DNA of 51,695 nt, from assembly GCA_947628755.1 (NCBI GenBank), contig CANRBC010000019.1, forward strand, positions 1 through 51,695, written 5' to 3'. The first letter of the stretch is position 1. The number at the start of each line of letters is the position of its first letter. The translations under genes were made by a program, and so were the position numbers. Source of the stretch: an uncultured Clostridia bacterium. Lineage in GTDB: Bacteria > Bacillota > Clostridia > Lachnospirales > CAG-274. The notes under the pieces were generated by a model. The model made no database searches. It was not told the DNA's origin and saw only the letters and a list, made by a program, of their open reading frames with translations. This document shows, piece after piece, positions 44,344 to 51,088 of this stretch.

Positions 44344-45153
44344 ATGCTTATGACAATAGGACAATTTTCCAAAATAGGTGCGGTCAGTATCAAAACATTG
44401 AGATATTACGACAAGCTGGATATTATTAAGCCAATAAGGGTAGATAAATGGACTGGCTACAGATATTACAATGAAAATCAGCTTGACAGACTGCTCATTA
44501 TTAATAGGCTTAAAAGATACGGATTTTCTCTTATAGAAATAAAGGAATTTCTGAACACCGAAAGTAAAGAGGTACTTCTTTCAAAATTAAAGGAACAATA
44601 TACAAAAATAACAGCGGATATTGCCCTTAAGGATATGCTTGCAAAGGAACTGAAGGGTATTATCGGCAATTTTGAAAGGACAGGTGAAATTATGAATTTC
44701 AATAAGAATTATATTATTACAACGGTTACAGGCAAGGAGCTGCACATTCTCAGCACAAGACAGAATATGTCAGTAGAGGATTTCGGTAAATACTACGGTA
44801 TTCTTTTTTCCAAAATAGCAAGGGAAAATATAAAAACAACAGGTCAGGCGCTTGCCATATACCATGATAAGGAATTTGACGAAAAGAACAGCGATATTGA
44901 GGTAGGCATTACCGTTGAGGACAGAGAAAAAGCGACTAAAATAATAGAGAGCGACCTTTGCGTCACAACAACTCATAAGGGAGCTTACGGAAATCTCCCA
45001 GAGGCTTATGCCGCCGTGTTGAAATGGATAAATGAAAAGGGGTATAGGATAATTGCTCCGCCTTATGAAATATATCGCATATCCCATGTGAATAATGTGC
45101 CTGCCGAGGACTGGGAAACGGATATTTATTTTCCTGTTGAGGGTGGAGAATAG
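44344..45153 (+). CDS. MerR-family regulator with GyrI-like effector domain
   Basis: This 269-residue regulator has an N-terminal MerR winged helix (TIGQFSKIGAVSIKTLRYYD, then WTGYRYYNENQLDRL), a coiled-coil dimer helix (about 75-110), and a C-terminal GyrI/BmrR-type ligand-binding domain (about 115-269) ending DIYFPVEGGE. Such proteins sense lipophilic cations or other small molecules and activate efflux genes. No exporter is adjacent; the only promoter seen with a MerR-type spacer is its own. The start is taken at ATG 44344 (AGAGGTG upstream) rather than the frame opening at 44251, which lies before the promoter. Confidence 0.9.
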   Translation: MLMTIGQFSKIGAVSIKTLRYYDKLDIIKPIRVDKWTGYRYYNENQLDRLLIINRLKRYGFSLIEIKEFLNTESKEVLLSKLKEQYTKITADIALKDMLAKELKGIIGNFERTGEIMNFNKNYIITTVTGKELHILSTRQNMSVEDFGKYYGILFSKIARENIKTTGQALAIYHDKEFDEKNSDIEVGITVEDREKATKIIESDLCVTTTHKGAYGNLPEAYAAVLKWINEKGYRIIAPPYEIYRISHVNNVPAEDWETDIYFPVEGGE

Positions 45154-45189
45154 AGGATTTTGGATGTAGATTTTTGTTTATATGAGTAT

Positions 45190-45492
45190 CGACCCTTCAG
45201 TCAGGCACGTTCAAAAATATCTTAATTTGGAATTTTTGACGTGCCTGACAGCTCCCCTTCACGTAAGGGGAGCCTTAGGTGTACGCTGCCCAAAGTCGCT
45301 TATTTACTTTGAAAGACGATACCTGAGCCGTTGCCAACACCCCTGCCTCCCCTAGCCTTGCAATAAAACGCAACGTGTTTTATTGCAGGCGTCGGAGGTT
45401 TGCATCGGAAAGTTATCCGACAAACCGTAGGTTTGCTTTTGCGAAGCAAAAGTGCTGGGGAGGGGACCATGCGAAGCATGGTGGAAGGGTCG
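45190..45492. mobile_element. MITE-like intergenic element 3
   Basis: A 303-bp noncoding block, bounded by CGACCCTTC on the left and GGTGGAAGGGTCG on the right, lying inverted relative to element 1. Its left part matches the right part of element 1 (TCAGGCACGTTCAAAAATATCTT), and its right part matches the left part of elements 1 and 2. The AT-rich flank at about 45493-45532 also matches element 1's outer flank. Confidence 0.68.
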
Positions 45493-45829
45493 TTTTAAAA
45501 CAAAAAAATCTCTATTAAGATAAACAAAAATTTATATGTATTTTATTTTAAAAATAGCTTATATACTAGCGTTTACAACATTAACAAGTATAAAATACAC
45601 CGATTTGACACCATACGTTGTTTAAAGTATGGGGGAATATGACAAATTACAGCGTTGGCAAATATATGATGTGATTTAAAAATACGCTTTATAGACTGAT
45701 TTTTAACAAAGATATTAATACTACAAAATCATCTAAAGTTAAAATGAAAATTAAAATAAGCGGCAGTCCGGATTTTGGGGCTGTCGCTATGTTTTTGTTA
45801 ACTGAAAGGATTCAGACAATAAAAAGGAC
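45493..45829. other. Noncoding stretch between MITE-like element and small gene
   Basis: No gene with a ribosome site is seen. Apart from the shared flank of element 3, the only structure is the hairpin AGCGGCAG/CTGTCGCT (45759-45788) followed by a short T-run, a possible plus-strand terminator. Confidence 0.5.
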
Positions 45830-46045
45830 TCATTGTAATTTTTTATTGTCGTTTTCCATTGTTTCGCTTATCGCTCTTTTTATGAATGTGCTGACATCTT
45901 CGTTATGTTGAGCGGCGTGTTCTATAATAGCTTGCTTTTTGCCGCTTTCTTTGGTGTAGCGTATTTCTATACGGTCATATTTTTCCTTTATGAATTTTGT
46001 AACAGCTCTGCTGCGTGCCGCCGGTGATGAAGTGTGTCCTGCCAT
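45830..46045 (-). CDS. Small basic protein, possible ribbon-helix-helix protein
   Basis: A 71-residue protein, rich in Lys/Arg at its start (SPAARSRAVTKFIKEKYDRI). The pattern DRIEIRYTKESGKKQAIIEHAAQHNEDVSTFIKRAI, a beta-strand followed by two helices, resembles Arc/MetJ-type DNA-binding domains found in plasmid and transposon accessory proteins. A TGCTATAAT extended -10 (46086-46078, minus strand) and AAAGGA lie upstream. It is divergent from a TnpV gene, which supports a mobile-element origin. The function is inferred from pattern only. Confidence 0.65.
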   Translation of the reverse strand: MAGHTSSPAARSRAVTKFIKEKYDRIEIRYTKESGKKQAIIEHAAQHNEDVSTFIKRAISETMENDNKKLQ

Positions 46046-46140
46046 AGTACCAGTCCTTTGTGCATTAGTATATATTTATTATAGCATATATCAAAGCAAT
46101 CGGCTATACGGAAAAAAATTTAAAATAATATAAAAACTCC

Positions 46141-46169
46141 TTGCTATATATCCGACTATACAGTATAAT
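46141..46169 (+). promoter_or_regulatory. Promoter of the TnpV-like gene
   Basis: TTGCTA (46141-46146) and a perfect TATAAT (46164-46169) are 17 bp apart. Confidence 0.75.
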
Positions 46170-46224
46170 ATTCTTGAAAGGAAAAGTATACAGTGTTTTA
46201 TATGATTGAAAGGAGATATTTTTT

Positions 46225-46668
46225 ATGAAAAATGAAAGAACTGCTGACAAAGTGATCAACGGAATGGTACATATTTACAGTGATGAGTTTAAAACGTTCC
46301 TGCCTCAATACATAGATGAAAATGGATTGAAATATGCGTTGCACAGGGATACAATGACATATTTGCCGCTGTTGGAAGTAGATGAACCTTGTGAAATAGG
46401 TATGTGGGGCAGAAAAAGATTGGAATATCTCAGAACCGAAAAGAAAGGTACATATACCGCTCTGATGATAAGCGGTCTTATAAAACACCTTGCCGAAATC
46501 GACAAGGCTACAAACGATATGGAGAATAAGCTGACAGAGGAAATATGCAAAGCCGAAGGTGTGACAGAAGCCCTCAAAAAGTCAAATCAGATGGAATGGG
46601 TTGCTCGGAGGAACAATATCAAAAACAGAGTACGGGAAATAATATACAATGAGCTTATATATATTTAA
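46225..46668 (+). CDS. TnpV-like transposon-encoded protein
   Basis: This 147-residue protein matches TnpV-family proteins, accessory proteins of unknown function carried on clostridial mobilisable transposons. The core RKRLEYLRTEKKGTYTALMISGLIKHLAEID and the C-terminus MEWVARRNNIKNRVREIIYNELIY are characteristic. Ribosome site AAAGGAG is 10 nt upstream. No recombinase, relaxase or excisionase is nearby, so it looks like a remnant or a domesticated copy. A hairpin terminator (46681-46708) follows. Confidence 0.82.
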   Translation: MKNERTADKVINGMVHIYSDEFKTFLPQYIDENGLKYALHRDTMTYLPLLEVDEPCEIGMWGRKRLEYLRTEKKGTYTALMISGLIKHLAEIDKATNDMENKLTEEICKAEGVTEALKKSNQMEWVARRNNIKNRVREIIYNELIYI

Positions 46669-46680
46669 ACAAAAAACGTC

Positions 46681-46711
46681 AAGGGCAGAGGAAAATTCTC
46701 TGCCTTTTTAA
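46681..46711 (+). terminator. Terminator after TnpV-like gene
   Basis: AAGGGCAGAG and CTCTGCCTTTT pair around GAAAATT, with a trailing T-run. Confidence 0.85.
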
Positions 46712-46982
46712 AACAGTCAAAGATATTCGTACTACGACTTATAATCGATGGTTTTTATCAAAGCCTATGTATTTAGAATAAGCTTATACCCCCACTGAAT
46801 ACAAAAGCGAGTACTCCAAGTGCTTTTGTTGGATGCTTAACAAGTAATGTCACATACGATCTTATATTTGATCAATATTTTATACATTTACCTATTCTGA
46901 ATACATAAATGTACGAAGAGATACCAAAAAAATCATAAAAAATGAAATAAGCAGATATAATGGCACAGATTCTTTTCCGAGC
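46712..46982. other. Noncoding AT-rich stretch before the sulfur-related region
   Basis: I see no convincing gene, RNA or repeat in this part of the 510-bp gap between TnpV and the YeiH-family gene. Confidence 0.5.
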
Positions 46983-47015
46983 ATATATGAAAAAAATTAA
47001 AATTTTTTCATATAT
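46983..47015. repeat. Inverted repeat upstream of YeiH promoter
   Basis: ATATATGAAAAAA and TTTTTTCATATAT form a 13-bp inverted repeat around a 7-nt loop, ending 8 bp before the -35 box. It could be an activator site or a weak terminator. Confidence 0.55.
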
Positions 47016-47022
47016 TAAAATA

Positions 47023-47051
47023 TTGACTAAATACACCGACTGCACTATACT
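47023..47051 (+). promoter_or_regulatory. Promoter of the YeiH-family gene
   Basis: TTGACT (47023-47028) and TATACT (47046-47051) are 17 bp apart. The predicted start point falls inside or next to the shared motif at 47064-47079, and the leader to the start codon is about 120 nt. Confidence 0.78.
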
Positions 47052-47063
47052 GTTTCATAAATT

Positions 47064-47079
47064 CATATAAAACCTATAT
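47064..47079. promoter_or_regulatory. Shared sulfur-region motif, site A
   Basis: CATATAAAACCTATAT is identical to 50316-50331 before the thioredoxin operon. Flanks are also similar (CATA a few bases before, GAA/AAA after). It sits just downstream of the -10 box, where a repressor would block transcription. Confidence 0.55.
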
Positions 47080-47096
47080 GAAAGGAGTAAATTATA

Positions 47097-47108
47097 ATGC
47101 GATGTTGA
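47097..47108 (+). CDS. Possible three-codon leader peptide Met-Arg-Cys
   Basis: ATG CGA TGT TGA lies 9 nt after AAAGGAG (47081-47087), a better ribosome site than many real genes here. The peptide would be Met-Arg-Cys. It lies in the leader of the YeiH-family gene, about 70 nt before its start. A second overlapping frame (ATG 47102, 14 codons, ends 47146) is less well spaced. A Cys codon in the leader could couple expression to charged tRNA-Cys. Very short frames arise by chance, so this is tentative. Confidence 0.35.
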   Translation: MRC

Positions 47109-47180
47109 TGTATTGGATCAAATCAGAGGTATTTTGGCTATTTTAATAATTTTAAATAAGGAATGAAGGAGTGATGAATT

Positions 47181-48530
47181 ATGTCAGACAAGAACACGGA
47201 AATAGTAACGGCTGAAAAATCCAAGTTCAGCGATTTAATAAGAAAAGAGGACTGGCTTGCAATATGGATAGGATTTATATTTATAGCAGCAGTTACAATA
47301 GGAATAGCAAGCGGAGCTTATGACCTTCAGGCAGCTAAGTTTGCAACATGGGGCAAGGGAGAGGCAGCCTTTCTCGACATATTCAAGGAAGGAACAATAC
47401 CCAATCTTATACTTACATTTGTTATATTTGCGTTGCTTTTTGGCATAGGCGCAGTTTTGCAGAAGAAGAGCATAAAGGAGTTTATTCCTGCCTTTTTGGG
47501 ACTTTTTGTTATAACAACTGTTGTAAGGATAATATCAGCGCAGGTTATTTTCAACAGGTATCTGGAATTTGCATTCTGGGCGCTTTTAATAGGTCTTGTA
47601 ATTGCAAATACCATAAAGACACCGAAATGGCTCAAGCCTGCATTGCAAACAGAATTTTACATAAAGGCAGGTCTTGTAACATTCGGTGCGGAGGTGCTTT
47701 TCTCAAACATAAGAAAATTCGGACTTTACGGACTGGGAATTGCATGGATAGTAACTCCTATCGTTATAATATTCATGTGGTTCTTAGGTACAAGAGTGCT
47801 TAAGATAAAGAATAAATCTCTTGTAATAACAATAGCAACGGCAACATCTGTCTGCGGTACCTCCGCGGCAATAGCCGTAGCGGCAGCAAGTAAGGCTAAA
47901 AAAACAGACCTGACATTTGCCGTAGGTATCTCACTTATATTTACCGTCATAATGATGATAGCATTCCCTATTTTCATTAAGCTTACGGGACTTAATGAAC
48001 TTATGGGCGGTGCATGGATAGGCGGCACAATAGATTCAACAGGCGCTGTGGCTCTTGCGGGAGCAGCCCTCGGCGATCTAGGTCAGACTTCAGCGACCCT
48101 TGTTAAGATGATACAGAATATACTTATAGGCTTTGTTGCCTTTGCTGTAGCTATATTCTTTACAGCATCAGAAAAGAAGAAAAGCAAAAGCTCCGTAGGT
48201 ATCGGCGAAATATGGTATCGTTTCCCTAAATTTATTTTAGGCTTCCTTGCAGCGTCAGTGTTTACTTCATTTATAGCGCAGAATTTATTTGGTGCAGAGG
48301 CAACAAGCACTATAATATCAAATCTGGGACAGTTCAGAACATGGGCATTTGCACTTGCTTTCACAAGCATAGGACTTGAAACCAACTTCGGAGAGCTTAA
48401 AGAGCAATTTGCAGGAGGCAAACCTGTTACACTCTATGTTGTAGGTCAGCTTTTCAATATCGTGCTGACATTTGCGGCAGTATGGATACTTCTGAGCGGT
48501 ACGTTCTTCCCTGTTCCTACATTGAATTAG
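47181..48530 (+). CDS. YeiH-family membrane transporter, putative sulfate/sulfite exporter
   Basis: This 449-residue protein has about ten to eleven transmembrane helices and belongs to the YeiH (UPF0324) family, often annotated as putative sulfate exporters. The conserved segments ATATSVCGTSAAIAVAAA and GAWIGGTIDSTGAVALAGAA are diagnostic. The transported anion has not been settled for the family. The ribosome site GAAGGAG is about 8 nt upstream. A 91-residue membrane protein follows 12 nt later in the same unit. The shared promoter motif links it to the downstream sulfite reductase-like operon, which supports a sulfur-related job. Confidence 0.88.
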   Translation: MSDKNTEIVTAEKSKFSDLIRKEDWLAIWIGFIFIAAVTIGIASGAYDLQAAKFATWGKGEAAFLDIFKEGTIPNLILTFVIFALLFGIGAVLQKKSIKEFIPAFLGLFVITTVVRIISAQVIFNRYLEFAFWALLIGLVIANTIKTPKWLKPALQTEFYIKAGLVTFGAEVLFSNIRKFGLYGLGIAWIVTPIVIIFMWFLGTRVLKIKNKSLVITIATATSVCGTSAAIAVAAASKAKKTDLTFAVGISLIFTVIMMIAFPIFIKLTGLNELMGGAWIGGTIDSTGAVALAGAALGDLGQTSATLVKMIQNILIGFVAFAVAIFFTASEKKKSKSSVGIGEIWYRFPKFILGFLAASVFTSFIAQNLFGAEATSTIISNLGQFRTWAFALAFTSIGLETNFGELKEQFAGGKPVTLYVVGQLFNIVLTFAAVWILLSGTFFPVPTLN

Positions 48531-48542
48531 GAGGCTGATTAT

Positions 48543-48818
48543 ATGAAGCTTGGTAAAATAATTACAATATTTTGCGTATTGCTTTTTATAGCGTCTGCTG
48601 TTGCCGCAGTATTTATTATGAAAAACGGTACGGGACTTATAAACGGTCTTGATGTAGGTTCGGGACAATACTACTTTACGGATATACCCAACTGGAAGCA
48701 TTACTTCCTTACTGACGCCTACGACTGTCCCTTCGGAATACCGTTCCTTACATTTTTATTTGTGGTATGGGGAGTTATTATGTTTAAGCTTTGGGTATGG
48801 CTCGAGAAGAAATTATGA
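48543..48818 (+). CDS. Small membrane protein linked to YeiH-family transporter
   Basis: A 91-residue protein with two transmembrane helices (about 5-27 and 66-87) joined by a polar loop, which includes GSGQYYFTDIPNWKHYF and a single Cys in AYDCPFGIPF. I do not recognise the family. The start has AGGAGG about 8 nt upstream, and the 12-nt gap from the transporter implies cotranscription. It may be an accessory subunit of the transporter, since it is too short to transport alone. No function can be named. Confidence 0.72.
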   Translation: MKLGKIITIFCVLLFIASAVAAVFIMKNGTGLINGLDVGSGQYYFTDIPNWKHYFLTDAYDCPFGIPFLTFLFVVWGVIMFKLWVWLEKKL

Positions 48819-49330
48819 TTTTTACTTTAAAAAGTAAAACAAACTTTTTATATTTACTTTTTTTGCGAAAAAAAGTAACAAAAAACGTGGGAACCTTCCG
48901 ATGGTTCCCACACCCTCCAAACGGCTTTTGAGGCTTAAGGTAATATTACATTGAAGCTTTTGACCTCAAAAGAGGCAGGGCTCCCGCTTTAGCCACGCTG
49001 CGGCTGCGGGAGGTGAAACCTCTCAAGAAAGTTACTTACAAAACAAGTAGCTTTACATCGAAAAATAAGGCAGGGGACACCGAGCGTAAGCGAGGGTACT
49101 CTTTAGGGTGTCCCCGGTGAAATGCGAAAAGACATTTTATAAAACGGGAGACCGCAGGTCTCCCCTACGATCGAGGATTACGAAAAACTTGAATTGCTGA
49201 ACTCCTTAACTGTAGGGGAGAACTGTGTTCTCCCGACGAGGAATTCACAGAATTCCTCGTATAACGAACGTTGAAACGGTTTGTATTTCATCGGAGATAC
49301 CGAGCGCAAAACTATGATGATGTGATAGAA
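48819..49330. repeat. Noncoding stretch of stacked palindromes
   Basis: This 510-bp gap has several GC-rich hairpins: GTGGGAACC/GGTTCCCAC (48887-48911), GGGGACACC/GGTGTCCCC (about 49074-49114), GGGAGACC/GGTCTCCC (about 49145-49163), and GGGGAGAAC/GTTCTCCC (about 49214-49234). No gene with a ribosome site is seen. It looks like a patchwork of dispersed intergenic repeats, unlike the CGACCCTTC elements, and borders the codon-atypical larE gene. Confidence 0.6.
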
Positions 49331-49361
49331 ATGATACTGATTTAAAAACGGAGATTTTGAT

Positions 49362-50186
49362 ATGGAGCAGGTAACAAGGGAACAGACAGAGAAATTAGAG
49401 CATTTAAGAAATTACATCAAGGAACTGCATTCTGTGGCAGTAGCCTTTTCAAGCGGCGTGGACTCCACTTTTTTATTGAAGGTCGCCGCTGATACATTAG
49501 GGGATAAGGTCATTGCCGTGACAGCAAGATCCTGTTCCTTTCCCAAGAGAGAATTAAATGAGGCAATAGCATTCTGTGAGAAAGAAAAAATTCGGCATTA
49601 TGTATGCGAATCGGAAGAATTAAACATTGAAGGGTTTGCCCAAAATCCAAGGAACAGATGCTATCTTTGCAAAAAAGAGCTTTTTGAAAAAATTCGGTTG
49701 ATTGCCGCTGAAAACCATATAGAAAATATAGTGGAGGGTTCCAATCTGGATGATAACGGCGACTATCGACCGGGACTTTTGGCGGTGGCGGAGCTTGGAA
49801 TCAAAAGTCCTTTAAGGGAATGCAATTTTACAAAGGCAGATATACGGGCATTGTCAAAATATCTGGAGCTGCCCACATGGGAGAAACAATCCTTTGCCTG
49901 TCTTTCCTCACGTTTTGTGTATGGAGAAACCATTACGGAGGAAAAACTGGGTATGGTCGATCGGGCGGAGCAGCTTCTTTTAGATATGGGATTTCATCAG
50001 GTCAGGGTGCGTATTCACGGCAGTATGGCAAGGATAGAGATCGAACCGAAGGAATTTGAAAAGCTGCTGCAGGAGGAAAACAGAAATAGAATTGTGGAAG
50101 AGTTTAAAAAATATGGATTTTCTTATATAACCATGGATATGATAGGCTATCGGACAGGGAGTATGAATGAAACACTGGAGCTTTAG
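49362..50186 (+). CDS. larE: ATP-dependent sacrificial sulfur transferase LarE-like
   Basis: LarE-type enzymes are PP-loop ATPases that adenylylate a pyridinium dinucleotide and donate a cysteine sulfur to it, for the nickel-pincer cofactor of lactate racemase. This 274-residue protein has the PP-loop VAFSSGVDSTFLL, a CYLCKKELF segment, and SFACLSSRFVYGE, whose Cys corresponds to the sulfur-donor cysteine. No larB, larC or larA is nearby, so the target is uncertain; it may be a related sulfur insertion. It uses CGG/CGA arginine and ATT isoleucine codons much more than its AGA/ATA-rich neighbours, suggesting acquisition. It lies between repeat-rich DNA and a duplicated 28-bp hairpin. Confidence 0.9.
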   Translation: MEQVTREQTEKLEHLRNYIKELHSVAVAFSSGVDSTFLLKVAADTLGDKVIAVTARSCSFPKRELNEAIAFCEKEKIRHYVCESEELNIEGFAQNPRNRCYLCKKELFEKIRLIAAENHIENIVEGSNLDDNGDYRPGLLAVAELGIKSPLRECNFTKADIRALSKYLELPTWEKQSFACLSSRFVYGETITEEKLGMVDRAEQLLLDMGFHQVRVRIHGSMARIEIEPKEFEKLLQEENRNRIVEEFKKYGFSYITMDMIGYRTGSMNETLEL

Positions 50187-50202
50187 GATTAATCTGCTAA
50201 AT

Positions 50203-50230
50203 GAAAGAAATGCTTTTTGGCATTTCTTTC
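50203..50230. repeat. 28-bp hairpin repeat, copy 2
   Basis: Identical to 6407-6434: 11-bp stem GAAAGAAATGC/GCATTTCTTTC with TTTTTG loop, here followed by ATTTAGTTTTTG, which makes it a plausible terminator for larE. Confidence 0.8.
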
Positions 50231-50280
50231 ATTTAGTTTTTGTATATAAAAAAATTCCCATAAATCCAAAAAAATTCATA

Positions 50281-50309
50281 TTGACAATAATTTTTGTCTA
50301 TGTTACCAT
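50281..50309 (+). promoter_or_regulatory. Promoter of the thioredoxin-JAMM-sulfite reductase operon
   Basis: TTGACA (50281-50286) with TACCAT (50304-50309) at 17 bp. A better-looking TATAAT (50309-50314) is 22 bp away, too far unless an activator helps. Confidence 0.5.
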
Positions 50310-50315
50310 ATAATC

Positions 50316-50331
50316 CATATAAAACCTATAT
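50316..50331. promoter_or_regulatory. Shared sulfur-region motif, site B
   Basis: CATATAAAACCTATAT, identical to 47064-47079, lies immediately downstream of the -10 region and about 25 bp before the thioredoxin start. See site A. Confidence 0.55.
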
Positions 50332-50355
50332 AAATACTATGAAAAGAGAGATATT

Positions 50356-50670
50356 ATGAAAACAATAACTTCCGACAGCTTCAATAATGAAGTTATAAAT
50401 TCGGATAAAACGGTACTTCTGGAATTTTATTCCGACAGCTGTATCCCCTGTAAGCGAATGTCCCCTATATTGGCTGAGCTGGAGGAGGAATATGCCGATG
50501 TGGATTTTAAAAAGCTGAATGTAAATTTCAGCTTTGATATTGCCGAGAAATACAGCGTAATGGCTTCACCGACTATATTGCTTTTCAGAAATGGCAATGA
50601 AGTAAGCAGAATAAGAGGAATTTCCTCAAAGAATGATATTGAAGCTCTTTTAAAGGAGACGTTGATATGA
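50356..50670 (+). CDS. trxA: Thioredoxin with CIPC active site
   Basis: This 104-residue protein has a full thioredoxin fold. The redox motif is Cys29-Ile-Pro-Cys32 in SDSCIPCKRM rather than the usual CGPC, which should shift its redox potential. The cis-Pro lies in VMASPTILLF. Thioredoxins reduce disulfides and feed electrons to sulfur-assimilation enzymes. AAGAGAGATATT is a weak ribosome site 8 nt upstream. The stop overlaps the next gene by 4 nt (ATGATA/TGA), so it is coupled to the JAMM protease and sulfite reductase-like gene. It is likely a dedicated reductant for this operon. Confidence 0.9.
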   Translation: MKTITSDSFNNEVINSDKTVLLEFYSDSCIPCKRMSPILAELEEEYADVDFKKLNVNFSFDIAEKYSVMASPTILLFRNGNEVSRIRGISSKNDIEALLKETLI

Positions 50671-51077
50671 TACGTCTGCCAAAAAAATTCTATGATACCA
50701 TATCGGACATTGCTCTTAAGGGCAGACCCGAAGAAATATGCGGACTCATAGGCGGTATCAAGGACGGGGATATAAGAGAGGTAAAGGAAATATACATATT
50801 GGAGAATATCGACCACTCGGAGGAACACTTTACAATGGATCCAAAGGAACAGCTTAAGGCTGTAAAGGATATGAGGGAAAAGGGTATAGTTCCCTTGGGT
50901 AATTTTCATTCCCACCCTGCAAGTCCTTCCAGACCCTCGGAGGAGGATAAACGGCTTGCCTATGACAGTGAAGCAAGCTATATGATAATTTCACTCATGA
51001 GCGAAAATGAGCCTGTTCTGAAGTCCTTCAGAATAATCGACAATGTATCTTTGGAGGAAGAAATAGAATATATTTAG
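50667..51077 (+). CDS. Prokaryotic JAMM (MPN/Mec-like) metalloprotease
   Basis: This 136-residue protein carries a full JAMM zinc-protease motif: an upstream Glu in PEEICGLIGG (about 22-23) and H81-S-H83-P...S91-E-E-D94 in FHSHPASPSRPSEED. Prokaryotic JAMM enzymes such as Mec cut an amino acid or Cys from the C-terminus of ubiquitin-like sulfur carriers (CysO/ThiS type). The position between a thioredoxin and a sulfite reductase-like protein fits a cysteine-synthesis route through a sulfur-carrier protein. No ThiS- or MoeB-like gene is visible before the window ends. It overlaps the thioredoxin gene by 4 nt, and the next gene starts 11 nt downstream. Confidence 0.88.
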   Translation: MIRLPKKFYDTISDIALKGRPEEICGLIGGIKDGDIREVKEIYILENIDHSEEHFTMDPKEQLKAVKDMREKGIVPLGNFHSHPASPSRPSEEDKRLAYDSEASYMIISLMSENEPVLKSFRIIDNVSLEEEIEYI

Positions 51078-51088
51078 GAGGTTTATAC

